A stretch of 52,063 nucleotides of DNA from Nocardia altamirensis NBRC 108246 (lineage in GTDB: Bacteria; Actinomycetota; Actinomycetes; Mycobacteriales; Mycobacteriaceae): contig NZ_BDAY01000089.1 in NCBI RefSeq assembly GCF_001612685.1, positions 1 through 52,063 on the forward strand. The letters run 5' to 3'. The notes beneath the pieces were generated by a model, which was not told the origin of the DNA, did no database searches, and saw nothing but the letters and a program-made list of their open reading frames with translations. Positions within the stretch are counted from its first letter, which is position 1; each line of letters opens with the position of its first letter. The position numbers and the translations under genes were made by a program. Below, piece by piece: positions 1 through 7,298 of the stretch.

Positions 1-2
1 CG

Positions 3-611
3 GTGCGCGCGGCGCGATCGTCGGCCGCCATCGACGGCGGCAGCACCGAGCTGCCCGCCGACGGGCGCGTGGCTGATCCGATCCTGGCCGGATCGCTGCG
101 GGTCGGGCAGGCATTGGACGGGGACGCGCTGCGCAATCTGGTCGGCACCTGGCAGCGTGCGCCGCTGCAGGCGCTGGCCAGGCTGCATCTGCTCGCTGCG
201 GCCGATCTGGTCGCTGACGAGGAGTCGCTGGGGCGGCCGCGCAGCGAGGCCGGTGTCGCGGAGCGGCTGGATCTGCTGGTGCAGACCGTGCTCGGCTCGA
301 AAGCGCCTGCGCCCGTGATCGCCGCGGTGGTGCACGGCGAACTGCTCGCGCTGCGGCCCTTCGGCACCGCCGACGGTGTGGTGGCGCGGGCGGCGTCGCG
401 GCTGGTCACGGTGTCCAGCGGGCTGGACCCGCATTGTCTTGGAGTGCCCGAGGTTTTCTGGCTGCGGCGCAGGCAGGCCTACATCGACGCGGCAACCGCG
501 TTCGGGGCGGGCGAGGCCGCTTCGGTCGGTGGCTGGGTGCTGCTCTGCTGTGGCGCACTGGAAGATGGGGCTCGCGAGGCCACCTCGATCGCCGACTCGG
601 CGGCTGGCTGA
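3..611 (+). CDS. Degenerate Fic-like protein (Rv3662c type), 5' partial
   Basis: The reading frame is already open at the window edge, so the true start probably lies upstream; the GTG at 3 is only the first start codon visible. About 200 residues are seen, against about 250 in the mycobacterial family member recalled here. Near residue 118 there is RPFGTADGVVAR, which aligns with the Fic core HPFxxGNGRxxR but has Arg for the catalytic His, Asp for Asn and Val for the first Arg. It is therefore unlikely to be an active AMP-transferase. The family is often annotated loosely as oxidoreductase, with no visible basis in this sequence. The gene converges on the HAD phosphatase gene, as Rv3662c and Rv3661 do, which supports the orthology. 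Function is unknown. Confidence 0.75.
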   Translation: MRAARSSAAIDGGSTELPADGRVADPILAGSLRVGQALDGDALRNLVGTWQRAPLQALARLHLLAAADLVADEESLGRPRSEAGVAERLDLLVQTVLGSKAPAPVIAAVVHGELLALRPFGTADGVVARAASRLVTVSSGLDPHCLGVPEVFWLRRRQAYIDAATAFGAGEAASVGGWVLLCCGALEDGAREATSIADSAAG

Positions 612-623
612 GCCCCTCTACAC

Positions 624-923
624 GTCAAAGCGGGCGGCGTTGTCGTTGCCGACCTCACCGCCCGCGTAGCACGGGAAACCCGGTTACCAAGCGTGCTGGG
701 TGGGTTGTGTTCTGCGGCCTCGGCGATAATCCGAACTCCGGCGGTTCATCCCCGCAACCTGTGCGAGGCCCTCGCCGACGAAACCCGAATCTCGCAGGCC
801 CACAACGCTTCTGCCCTTGTCGCGGCGCGCTCCGCGTGGGTGCCTGGTGCCCGTGCTGGGAAGGATGGCTGGGAGACTGAAACCTTCTCTTCCGGTCCTG
901 CCTTGGCCTTCCGACCCTTCCGT
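624..923 (-). ncRNA. Ms1/MTS2823-like RNA (RNA polymerase-binding sRNA)
   Basis: The 507-base gap between the Fic-like and HAD genes holds a complete minus-strand transcription unit. A promoter-like pair (TTGATG, 17-base spacer, TAGAAA) predicts a start near 923. A GC-rich hairpin followed by three U residues at 665-627 predicts the end. The predicted length of about 300 nt and the position between Rv3662c and Rv3661 homologues match MTS2823/Ms1, the abundant stationary-phase RNA that binds core RNA polymerase in mycobacteria. The strand also matches: it is the strand of the HAD gene, upstream of which the RNA does not lie, as in M. tuberculosis. Identity rests on synteny, length and signals; I could not align it to Ms1. 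Confidence 0.7.
627..665 (-). terminator. Intrinsic terminator of the Ms1-like RNA
   Basis: Read on the minus strand, arms GCGGGCGG (665-658) and CCGCCCGC (637-630) enclose an inner GTCG-GCAA-CGAC hairpin and are followed by UUU (629-627). Confidence 0.6.
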
Positions 924-930
924 AGTTACC

Positions 931-959
931 TTTCTACTCTGTGACGGCCCTCACATCAA
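931..959 (-). promoter_or_regulatory. Predicted promoter of the Ms1-like RNA
   Basis: On the minus strand TTGATG (959-954) and TAGAAA (936-931) are separated by 17 bases, a good sigma-A-type arrangement. The predicted start is at 925-922, and the transcript would end at the hairpin at 665-630. Confidence 0.5.
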
Positions 960-1118
960 GAGCGGCGGGAACATTCGATAATCGGCGTGTCGATCGGCGT
1001 TTCGTGGTTAAATGCCTGGTCGCCGCAGCGTGGACATGTTTGCTGGAAGATCTCTTGGCAACCGCGCGGCTCCTGCTGGAGCAGCGCGAGTCGCCCCGCG
1101 GCATCCGGTGGCAAAACC

Positions 1119-1925
1119 TCAGCGGCGTCGGCGCAGCAATCGATAGCTGATCGCGCCGGCCACCAGCGCACTCAAGCCGACCACCGCAGTCGCGGCAAGG
1201 GTGGTGGACGACGGTGCTTGAAAGCGTGCCCACAGCGAAACCGGGTTGGAGAACGTAAGAATCGGCCAACCCTTGGCGAGAGCTTCGCGGCGCAGGTTGC
1301 GATCCGGATTGACCGCCGTCGGATGTCCGACCGCGCTCAGCAGCGGCACATCGGTGACCGAATCGGAGTAGGCGTAACACTTCGCGAGGTCGTAACCCTC
1401 ACTGGCGGCGAGCTTTTCGATCGCGGCGACCTTGCCCTCGCCGTAGCAGTAGAAGTCGACCTCGCCGGTGTACTTGCCGTCCGCGACCACCATCCTGGTC
1501 GCCGCGGTGTGCGAGGCGCCGAGCACCTCGGCGATCGGACCGACGATCTCCTCGCCCGAGGCCGACACGATCACCACGTCGTGGCCCCGGATCTTGTGGT
1601 CGGCAATGAGATCGGCCGCCTCCGCGTAGATCAACGGGTCGACCAGTTCGTGAAGCGTCTCGGCCACAATGGTTTTCACCTGCTCGACATCCCAGCCCGC
1701 GCACATGCTCGTCAGATGTGCGCGCATCCGCTCCATTTGGTCGTGATCGGCGCCGGACAGCATGAACAGGAAGTGGGCATAGCTGCTTTCGAGGACATCG
1801 CGGCGGTTCAACAGGCCCTGTGCGTAGAACTGCCTGCTGAAAACGAACGTGCTCGATTTCGCGATCACGGTCTTGTCGAGATCGAAGAAGGCGGCGACGC
1901 GTCCATCCGCGGTGGGTGAGTCCAC
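1119..1925 (-). CDS. HAD-IB family phosphatase (SerB-like) with C-terminal membrane anchor
   Basis: A haloacid dehalogenase-type phosphohydrolase of 268 residues. HAD motif I is FFDLDKTV near residues 14-21 with the nucleophile Asp; motif II is VSASGEE near residue 120; motif IV is AYSDSVTDVPLL near residues 192-203, carrying the Mg-binding Asp pair. The helical cap lies between motifs I and II (QFYAQGLLNRRDVLE region). The last 25 residues form one hydrophobic helix followed by RLLRRRR, suggesting a single membrane anchor with the catalytic domain in the cytoplasm. Start is GTG at 1925. Orthologue of Rv3661, annotated in the past as SerB1-like; the true substrate is not known and phosphoserine is not assured. 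It lies between two conserved noncoding RNAs. Confidence 0.9.
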   Translation of the reverse strand: MDSPTADGRVAAFFDLDKTVIAKSSTFVFSRQFYAQGLLNRRDVLESSYAHFLFMLSGADHDQMERMRAHLTSMCAGWDVEQVKTIVAETLHELVDPLIYAEAADLIADHKIRGHDVVIVSASGEEIVGPIAEVLGASHTAATRMVVADGKYTGEVDFYCYGEGKVAAIEKLAASEGYDLAKCYAYSDSVTDVPLLSAVGHPTAVNPDRNLRREALAKGWPILTFSNPVSLWARFQAPSSTTLAATAVVGLSALVAGAISYRLLRRRR

Positions 1926-1937
1926 TCGACCAGGATA

Positions 1938-2075
1938 GGCGGCTAGCTCGTCTTCGCTAGATCCGGTGCTCCTGCGGCTAGCTCGACTGGGCTCGATCCG
2001 GTGCTCCTGCAGCTATCTTGCCTTCGCGCGGTCCGGTGCTACAGCGGCTGTCGCGCCTGTGCTCGATGCGGCGGT
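1938..2075. repeat. 35-bp tandem repeat, about 3.5 degenerate copies
   Basis: The block GGCTAGCTCG recurs at 1941 and 1976, then diverges at 2011 (AGCTATCTTG) and 2046 (GGCTGTCGCG). The block ATCCGGTGCT recurs at 1961 and 1996, with GTCCGGTGCT at 2031. Both series have an exact 35-base period. The array starts just upstream of the HAD start codon, in the divergent region before the 6C RNA. The period is not a multiple of three and no gene is seen here. The stretch 2076-2353 holds nothing else that I can support. Confidence 0.7.
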
Positions 2076-2353
2076 TCAGTGCCTCCGCGGAGTGGACTCG
2101 GCTCGTTGTGCCCGCGCGGCGGTCGTGCGGGTGCCGTGGTCACCTCGACGTCAGCGCGCGGTGTGCGTCTGCCCGTCCTCGGCTGTCTCGTCGGGATCGA
2201 CCCCGGTGTGCGGCGGACGCGGACTGTGTGCTGTCCCCGCCTGTCCTGGTCGGTTGACCACCACCGTCGCGGGGCTGAACCGCGGGTGCGAGCGGGGAGT
2301 TTGCCCCGGCCCCTCGAGGCTCGTAATCGCTGCAAAGTTCTCCCGCCACAGAC

Positions 2354-2384
2354 TTGCGTTGTGGGCGGGGCTTGGGTGTAGTAT
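2354..2384 (+). promoter_or_regulatory. Predicted promoter of the 6C RNA
   Basis: TTGCGT at 2354-2359 and TAGTAT at 2379-2384 are separated by 19 bases. The predicted start near 2391 falls directly before the first hairpin of the 6C RNA. The -10 is convincing and the long spacer less so. Confidence 0.45.
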
Positions 2385-2390
2385 TGCTGA

Positions 2391-2487
2391 CACCTGGACA
2401 TGGTCCAGGCGCGTTCAGCCCGACCCCCCGGGGCTGAACCCGACGGCCCCAGCCTCCTCCCCCCCCGGCTGGGGCCGTCCTCTATTC
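2391..2487 (+). ncRNA. 6C RNA (B11 / ncRv13660-type sRNA)
   Basis: Three hairpins follow each other: CCTGGAC/GTCCAGG (2393-2409); TTCAGCCC/GGGCTGAA (2414-2438) with a loop containing CCCCCC; and CGGCCCCAGCC/GGCTGGGGCCG (2444-2477) with a C-rich loop, followed by UCCUCUAUU. Two hairpins with six or more cytosines in their loops define the actinobacterial 6C family. In M. tuberculosis the 93-nt B11/6C RNA lies between Rv3660c and Rv3661 on the strand of Rv3660c, which is exactly this position and strand. The C-rich loops are thought to pair with G-rich ribosome binding sites. The last hairpin serves as terminator. Confidence 0.88.
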
Positions 2488-2601
2488 TCAGGACGATTCC
2501 CGTCCCACCCCGGCGCTCAGAAGTTCTCCACACGCGCGAGTTATCCACAATCGCTACAACGGCTCTTCTGCCGTCGCCTGGATTCGGCAACGCTCAGCCG
2601 C

Positions 2602-3711
2602 ATGAATCTTGAAGTGGCGCCGGACAACAGCCCGCCGCCGGCGCTCGTGCTCATCCACGACACCCGGCTGCGCGACGAAATACGCCGTGTCGCAGCCGCT
2701 GCCGAGCGCGGCCTCGACGAGCGCTCGCTGCCCATCGGCAGGCACGCGTGGACCGGCGCACCCTTAGTGATCCTCGACACAGTCACGGCGCTGGCGGCCG
2801 CTGATGCCGGATATCTGCGCCGCATCGGCGTCGTCGTCGTCACGGACGGCGAGCCGGGATTGCTCGATTGGCAGGCCGCCGCATCGGTCGGCGCCGAACG
2901 CGTCATCGCGCTTCCCGGCGCCGCCGAAAGACTTATCGAGATGTTTGCTGAGTACGGCGAGCGGCGCGCGGGAGACGGTGTCGTCGTCGCCGTGGCCGGC
3001 GCGGGTGGCGGTGCAGGAGCCTCGACGCTCGCCGCCGCCGTTGCGCTGCGCTCCGCCGCCGAAGGGTTCCGTCGCGACACCGTCCTCGTCGATGGTGCGC
3101 CCCTCGGCGGCGGCCTCGACCTGCTACTCGGCATCGAAACAGCCGCAGGGCTGCGCTGGCCGGACCTGGTGGTCGAGGACGGACGAGTGAGCGCGGCGGC
3201 GCTGCACTCCGCGCTGCCGACAGCGGCGCCCGGTGTGGCCGTCCTCGCCTGCGGGCGCTGCGGTGCGGGCCGGTTGCCACGCGAGATCGGGCCTGCCGCG
3301 GTCCGCGCGGTGATCGAAGCAGGCCGTGCCGCAGGCGATTTGGTTATCTGCGACATTTCCGGCGAACGCGGGCCGCACGCCGACCAGATGCTCGACTCCG
3401 CCGACCTCGTCGTGCTTGTCGTTCCTGCGCGATTGCGGGCCGTCGCGGCCGCCGAAGCGGTCTCCGCGCACATCGCACGCCGAAACCCCAACCAGGGCTT
3501 GATAGTCCGTGGGCCTGCCCCTGGTGGGCTGCGTGGACCCGACGTCGCCGAGGTGCTCGACCTGCCACTGCTCGCCGCCGTGCGTGCGCAAGCCGGGTTG
3601 GCGGCCCGTCTCGAACGTGGCGGGCTCACGGTGCAGCGCCGCGGCCCGTTGCGCGATGCCGCCGACGCGGTGCTCAGCGTGCTCAGTGCACCAGCGGGAC
3701 AACGACGATGA
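2602..3711 (+). CDS. ssd: Septum-site-determining protein Ssd (MinD/CpaE-like ATPase)
   Basis: A 369-residue MinD/ParA-like protein, probably the CpaE/TadZ-type localisation factor of the tad pilus locus and the homologue of Rv3660c. The N-terminal half resembles a receiver-like domain (LVLIHDTRL, VVVVTDGEPGLLDW). The ATPase half begins near residue 130 with AVAGAGGGAGASTLA, a P-loop that lacks the usual Lys (GGxGK is replaced by GGAGA). It continues with VLVDGAPLGGGLDLLLG and LVICDISGERG. The frame is open upstream to 1966, but ATG 2602 gives the expected length and avoids coding across the 6C RNA. The stop overlaps the tadA start (ATGA, 3708-3711), so the two are translationally coupled. 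Confidence 0.88.
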   Translation: MNLEVAPDNSPPPALVLIHDTRLRDEIRRVAAAAERGLDERSLPIGRHAWTGAPLVILDTVTALAAADAGYLRRIGVVVVTDGEPGLLDWQAAASVGAERVIALPGAAERLIEMFAEYGERRAGDGVVVAVAGAGGGAGASTLAAAVALRSAAEGFRRDTVLVDGAPLGGGLDLLLGIETAAGLRWPDLVVEDGRVSAAALHSALPTAAPGVAVLACGRCGAGRLPREIGPAAVRAVIEAGRAAGDLVICDISGERGPHADQMLDSADLVVLVVPARLRAVAAAEAVSAHIARRNPNQGLIVRGPAPGGLRGPDVAEVLDLPLLAAVRAQAGLAARLERGGLTVQRRGPLRDAADAVLSVLSAPAGQRR

Positions 3712-4892
3712 GCGCACTGGTGACATCGGAGCTGCTCGACCGGGTGCGGGAACGACTGTCCGGCGGATCAGGGGATCCCGACCCCGCTCAGGTCGCCGCC
3801 GCCATTCGGGTGGAAGCGGGCGGGGTACTCGGCGACACCGATCTGCTGCGTGCGTTGCGATTGCTGCAGACCGAGATGACCGGTGCCGGAGTGCTGGAGC
3901 CATTGCTGCACGATCCCCAGGTCGCCGACGTGCTGGTGACCGGGCCGGATGCGGTGTGGATAGATCGGGGACACGGCCTCGAGCGGACCTCGATCACCTT
4001 CCCCGACGAGGCGGCGGTGCGCAGGCTCGCACAGCGGCTCGCCCTCTCCGCAGGCCGCCGACTCGACGACGCGCAGCCGTGGGTCGACGGCAAACTGTCC
4101 GGAACCGGAGCGGCGCTGGGCGATTCGTTCGGCGTTCGACTGCACGCCGTGCTCGCGCCGGTCGCCCACGGCGGCACCTGCCTCTCGCTGCGCGTCCTCC
4201 GCCCCGCAACCCAGGGCCTCGACGCACTCGCGGCCGCGGGTGCGGTGCCGGCGGACGCGAAGCGCTTGCTGGAACGCATCATTCAGGCTCGACTCGCGTT
4301 CCTGGTCGTCGGCGGCACCGGTGCGGGCAAGACCACCCTCCTCAGCGGCCTGCTGGCCACCGTGGCCCCGAGCGAACGCATCGTCTGCGTGGAGGACGCC
4401 GCCGAACTGGCCCCACCCCATCCGCACGTGGTGCGGCTCGTCGCGCGCACCGCCAACATCGAAGGCGTCGGCGAGGTGACCGTTCGTGATCTCGTCCGCC
4501 AGGCGCTGCGCATGCGTCCGGACCGAATCGTGGTCGGCGAGGTCAGAGGCGCAGAGGTGGTAGACCTCCTCACCGCCCTGAACACGGGCCACGACGGTGG
4601 TGCGGGCACAGTTCACGCGAACTCGCCCCAGGAAGTCCCCGCCCGCCTGGAAGCCCTCGCTGCCCTCGGCGGCATGGACCGTGCCGCCCTGCACAGCCAA
4701 CTGGCGGCCGCCATCCACATCGTCCTGCACGTACACCGTCGACCCGACGGCTCCCGCGGCCTCCGAGAAATCGGCCTCCTACACCGCTCCGAATCCGGCC
4801 GCGTCCACATCGTCCCGGCCTGGCACGCCACCACCCCGGCCCCTGCCGCCCCCGAACTGACCCGCCTCCTCGACGAAAGGCTCACCCGATGA
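3708..4892 (+). CDS. tadA: TadA/CpaF-type secretion ATPase
   Basis: A 394-residue GspE/VirB11-family ATPase that powers assembly of Flp pili. The N-terminal domain (DPQVADVLVTGPDAVWIDRG) precedes Walker A GGTGAGKTTLLSG near residue 200. The Asp/Glu box ERIVCVEDAAEL, Walker B-region RPDRIVVGEVRGAEVVDLL and the His box GTVHANS follow in order. All catalytic elements are intact. It begins inside the ssd stop (ATGA) and its own stop TGA (4890-4892) lies inside an ATGA at 4889, where the 105-bp repeats begin. Corresponds to Rv3659c. Cytoplasmic, docked on the TadB/TadC membrane platform. Confidence 0.95.
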   Translation: MSALVTSELLDRVRERLSGGSGDPDPAQVAAAIRVEAGGVLGDTDLLRALRLLQTEMTGAGVLEPLLHDPQVADVLVTGPDAVWIDRGHGLERTSITFPDEAAVRRLAQRLALSAGRRLDDAQPWVDGKLSGTGAALGDSFGVRLHAVLAPVAHGGTCLSLRVLRPATQGLDALAAAGAVPADAKRLLERIIQARLAFLVVGGTGAGKTTLLSGLLATVAPSERIVCVEDAAELAPPHPHVVRLVARTANIEGVGEVTVRDLVRQALRMRPDRIVVGEVRGAEVVDLLTALNTGHDGGAGTVHANSPQEVPARLEALAALGGMDRAALHSQLAAAIHIVLHVHRRPDGSRGLREIGLLHRSESGRVHIVPAWHATTPAPAAPELTRLLDERLTR

Positions 4893-5118
4893 ACGGAACT
4901 GCGTCGTGTGTGCTTCCTGGATCGCCAGGTGAGCGGGTCCAGCACGGGCATTGCCGTCCTAGACCTGAGTCGCCGGTCCGGGGAAGGGATCGCGAGGTGA
5001 GCGGAACTGCGTGTGTTCTTTCGGGATCGCGAGGTGAGCGGGTCCGGTACGGGTACTGCCGTCCTAGACCTGAGTCGTCCTTCCGGGGAAGGGATCGCGC
5101 GGTGAGCGGAGCGCCGTC
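4889..5118 (+). repeat. 105-bp tandem repeat at the tadA-tadB junction
   Basis: Units begin at ATGAACGGAACTGCG (4889), GTGAGCGGAACTGCG (4997) and GTGAGCGGAGCGCCG (5102), so the periods are 108 and 105 bases, both multiples of three. TGCCGTCCTAGACCTGAGTCG-type sequence recurs at 4952 and 5057, and CCGGGGAAGGGATCGC at 4978 and 5083. A sub-motif, GATCGCGAGGTGAGCGG, appears four times including variants. The first unit starts precisely at the stop/start overlap of tadA. Unit 3 decays after about 15 bases. Confidence 0.85.
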
Positions 5119-5383
5119 GTGCGGGTCTTCAGTACCGCGGGGTGGGCCGGTATTGCCGTTGTGCCGAGGTCTGCACGGCACGCCGAGTCCTGTACGCCGA
5201 TCGGGCTATTCGGCAATAACGATGTCGGCTTGCGGCCCTGGTCCGGCGGCGCGTGCCACCGGCTCCTCGTTGTACCGGTGGTCGAGCACGATCGGCCTCG
5301 CGCCTGCCCGACACGCAGCGTCGGTCTCGTCGTTGCCGCGACCTTCTGCCGAGCTGCGCAGGCCTATTGGGGCCGGCCGGTGA
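4889..5383 (+). CDS. Repeat-encoded ORF between tadA and tadB, doubtful protein
   Basis: An uninterrupted frame of 164 codons starts at ATG 4889, overlapping the tadA stop as ATGA. It ends at TGA 5381-5383, overlapping the proposed tadB start GTG 5380 as GTGA. It would encode a Cys-, Arg- and Gly-rich protein with a 35-residue repeat (SGTACVLSGSRGERVRYGYC and onward). I know no family for it, and the differences between repeat units are spread over all codon positions. It may be a real coupled small protein, or an expanded junction through which ribosomes pass from tadA to tadB. Reported because both ends fit translational coupling. Confidence 0.3.
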   Translation: MNGTASCVLPGSPGERVQHGHCRPRPESPVRGRDREVSGTACVLSGSRGERVRYGYCRPRPESSFRGRDRAVSGAPSCGSSVPRGGPVLPLCRGLHGTPSPVRRSGYSAITMSACGPGPAARATGSSLYRWSSTIGLAPARHAASVSSLPRPSAELRRPIGAGR

Positions 5384-6171
5384 TCACGGCGGTGGTTTGT
5401 CTCGCGGTTGCGCTGCTGGTGGCGCCGGTTTCGTCAGCACGACGTCGATTCGCCGGACTGTTCGTCGCGCCGACGGAGTCTCGAAAGATGGGACGCGAGA
5501 GGGTGATCCGGCTCGGTGTGTCGGCCGGGGTGCTGGCGGTGCTTGTTCTCGGGGTCGGTCCATTTCTGGCGGCGGCGATGGTGGCGGGGACGATCGGATT
5601 CCGCGTGCGTCGCGCCGCCCTCGATCGCCGCAGGACCATCGAATGTGCCTGTCTGCTCGACGCTTTGGAGGCGGTGATCGGCGAGTTGCGGGTCGGCGCA
5701 CACCCGAGCGCGGCCGCGGAGGTAGCGGCAGGCGAAGCGCGAGGCGCCTCCGCCACGGCGTTCGCGGTGAGCGCCGGGCACAGCAGGTTGGGCGGCTCCG
5801 CGGCGGACGGGCTGCGGCAACCGGATTCGATTGTCGCGGGCGAACTCGCCCGTATCGCCGACGCATGGCAGGTCGCCGAGCGGCACGGACTAGCACTGGC
5901 CGAACTGCTGTCCGCCGCTCGCGCCGACTTGGCAGGCCGCATGCGTTTCCACGGCCGCACCACCGCCGCCCTCGCAGGCCCGCGCGCGACAGCCGCCGTC
6001 CTGGCCGGGCTACCGCTGCTCGGCATCGGCCTCGGCCAGCTGATGGGCGCCGCCCCACTCCGCGTCCTGTTCCTCTCGTCAGCCGGCGCGATCCTCCTGC
6101 CACTCGGCGCCGCCCTGGCCTGCGCCGGCCTGCTCTGGACCGACGCCATCACCCGAAAGGTCCTCGCGTGA
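5380..6171 (+). CDS. tadB: TadB-like pilus assembly membrane protein
   Basis: An inner-membrane platform protein of the Tad/Flp pilus, type II secretion F family, corresponding to Rv3658c. From GTG 5380 the protein has 263 residues, close to the 266 recalled for Rv3658c. The frame continues upstream to 5119, but that part runs through repeat DNA and lacks family features. Hydrophobic segments lie at the N terminus (VITAVVCLAVALLVAPV), near residue 45 (LGVSAGVLAVLVLGVGPFLAAAMVAG) and twice near the C terminus (AAVLAGLPLLGIGLGQLM and ILLPLGAALACAGLLW). The cytoplasmic part contains LLDALEAVIGELRVGAHPSAA, typical of TadB. No clear ribosome binding site precedes 5380; the GTGA overlap with the upstream frame suggests coupling. 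Confidence 0.85.
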   Translation: MITAVVCLAVALLVAPVSSARRRFAGLFVAPTESRKMGRERVIRLGVSAGVLAVLVLGVGPFLAAAMVAGTIGFRVRRAALDRRRTIECACLLDALEAVIGELRVGAHPSAAAEVAAGEARGASATAFAVSAGHSRLGGSAADGLRQPDSIVAGELARIADAWQVAERHGLALAELLSAARADLAGRMRFHGRTTAALAGPRATAAVLAGLPLLGIGLGQLMGAAPLRVLFLSSAGAILLPLGAALACAGLLWTDAITRKVLA

Positions 6172-6480
6172 ACCAACTCCCAGCGTCAGTGCCCGCTGGC
6201 ACCGCCATTCGCCCGACGCCTGCGGGCGCCCGATGTGCGACACCGATCGGTCCCGTCGCCACTCGGTGCTGCGCCTGGTCTGCACGGCAGCGATACCACC
6301 TGAAAGGTCCTCGCGTGAACCGACTCCCAGCGTCCGTGTCCGCCGGCACCGCCATTCGCCCGATGCCTGCGGGTGCCCGATGTCATCGTGCGGCACCGAT
6401 CGGTCCTGCCGCTAGTCGGTGCTGCGCTTGGTCTGCCCTGGAGCGATGCCGCTTGAAAGGTTCTCGCGTGAAGGAGACCC
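6155..6480 (+). repeat. 147/153-bp tandem repeat at the tadB-tadC junction
   Basis: GAAAGGTCCTCGCGTGAACC begins at 6155 and 6302, and the variant GAAAGGTTCTCGCGTGAAGG at 6455, giving periods of 147 and 153 bases. The first copy contains the last codons and stop of tadB with the GTGA overlap (GTG 6168, TGA 6169-6171). Two units are nearly complete and the third decays within about 25 bases, although CATTCGCCC-CGCC-TGCGGGCG-like sequence recurs near 6508-6530. Units 1 and 2 differ by one 6-base indel and about 19 substitutions. The remaining gap to tadC (6481-6609) shows no gene. Confidence 0.85.
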
Positions 6481-6609
6481 CGGAGTTCCGTGTACGCGAG
6501 TGCGGTCATTCGCCCCGCGCCTGCGGGCGGCCGATGTCGTTGCTGGACGGGACGAATTGTGTTTTGGGCGAGGAGTATTCGCGGGTTTCGGAGTGCGGAG
6601 GGAGCAGAG

Positions 6610-7233
6610 ATGGGAGTGGTCGTTGCGTACCCGTCGATGTCGGTGTTGCTGCTGGCGGCGGCGTTGATTCTGTTGCCTGGCCGGGTCGCGGTGAGTCGGC
6701 GGCTGAGGGCGCTCTGGCAGCCGATTTCGGCGCTGGTTGCCACGACCGTGGTGCGGCGACAAGCGGATCCGTTGGCGTCAGCGTCGGTGTTCGACCTGTT
6801 GGCGGCGTGCTTGCGGGCGGGGCTGCCGATGGCGAGCGCGGCGCGTGCGGTCGCACCGAGCGCGCCGGAGCTGTTGGCGGCGGCCCTGCGTCGCGCCGCG
6901 GATCTACTCGCTCTCGGCGCGGACGCGGCCACCGCCTGGGAGCGCGCGGCAGAAGGCAGTGTCGGCCAGTCGGGTGCGGAGGACATCGAGTCGCTGGCGC
7001 GGATGGCGCGCCGGTCGGCGCGATCGGGTGCCTCGCTGGCGATAGCCGTCGGCGAGCTGGCCGAGCAGCGCCGAGCCGCGGTCGAGGATGCGGCCGCTGC
7101 CCGAGCCGAACGGGCCGGTGTCCTGATCGGCGGTCCGCTCGGCCTGTGCTTCCTGCCCGCCTTTGTCTGTCTCGGCATCGTGCCGGTGGTAATCGGCTTG
7201 GCGGGCCGCGTGCTCGGCGATGGTCTGCTGTGA
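6610..7233 (+). CDS. tadC: TadC-like pilus assembly membrane protein
   Basis: A 207-residue type II secretion F-family protein, counterpart of Rv3657c and partner of TadB in the pilus platform. ATG 6610 has a strong ribosome binding site, GGAGGG, 7 bases upstream. The frame is open from 6490, but that part belongs to the junction repeat zone. N-terminal hydrophobic segment MSVLLLAAALILLPG; central helical part with ASVFDLLAACLRAGLPMASAARAVAP, typical of TadC; C-terminal hydrophobic segment VLIGGPLGLCFLPAFVCLGIV followed by PVVIGLAG. Unlike the original junction, its start no longer overlaps the tadB stop, being separated by about 440 bases of repeats. Confidence 0.88.
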   Translation: MGVVVAYPSMSVLLLAAALILLPGRVAVSRRLRALWQPISALVATTVVRRQADPLASASVFDLLAACLRAGLPMASAARAVAPSAPELLAAALRRAADLLALGADAATAWERAAEGSVGQSGAEDIESLARMARRSARSGASLAIAVGELAEQRRAAVEDAAAARAERAGVLIGGPLGLCFLPAFVCLGIVPVVIGLAGRVLGDGLL

Positions 7234-7298
7234 GCCGGGCTGCGGTGGAACGTGTCTGCGCGGATCGGCCGCGGAGGCGGGAGTGAGAGGGGAATCGA

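Noticed and set aside
5253..7286. Plus-strand ORF of 677 codons across tadB, the junction repeats and tadC
   Set aside because: Out of frame with both tad genes and Arg-rich; only the junction part is of interest, as repeat DNA.
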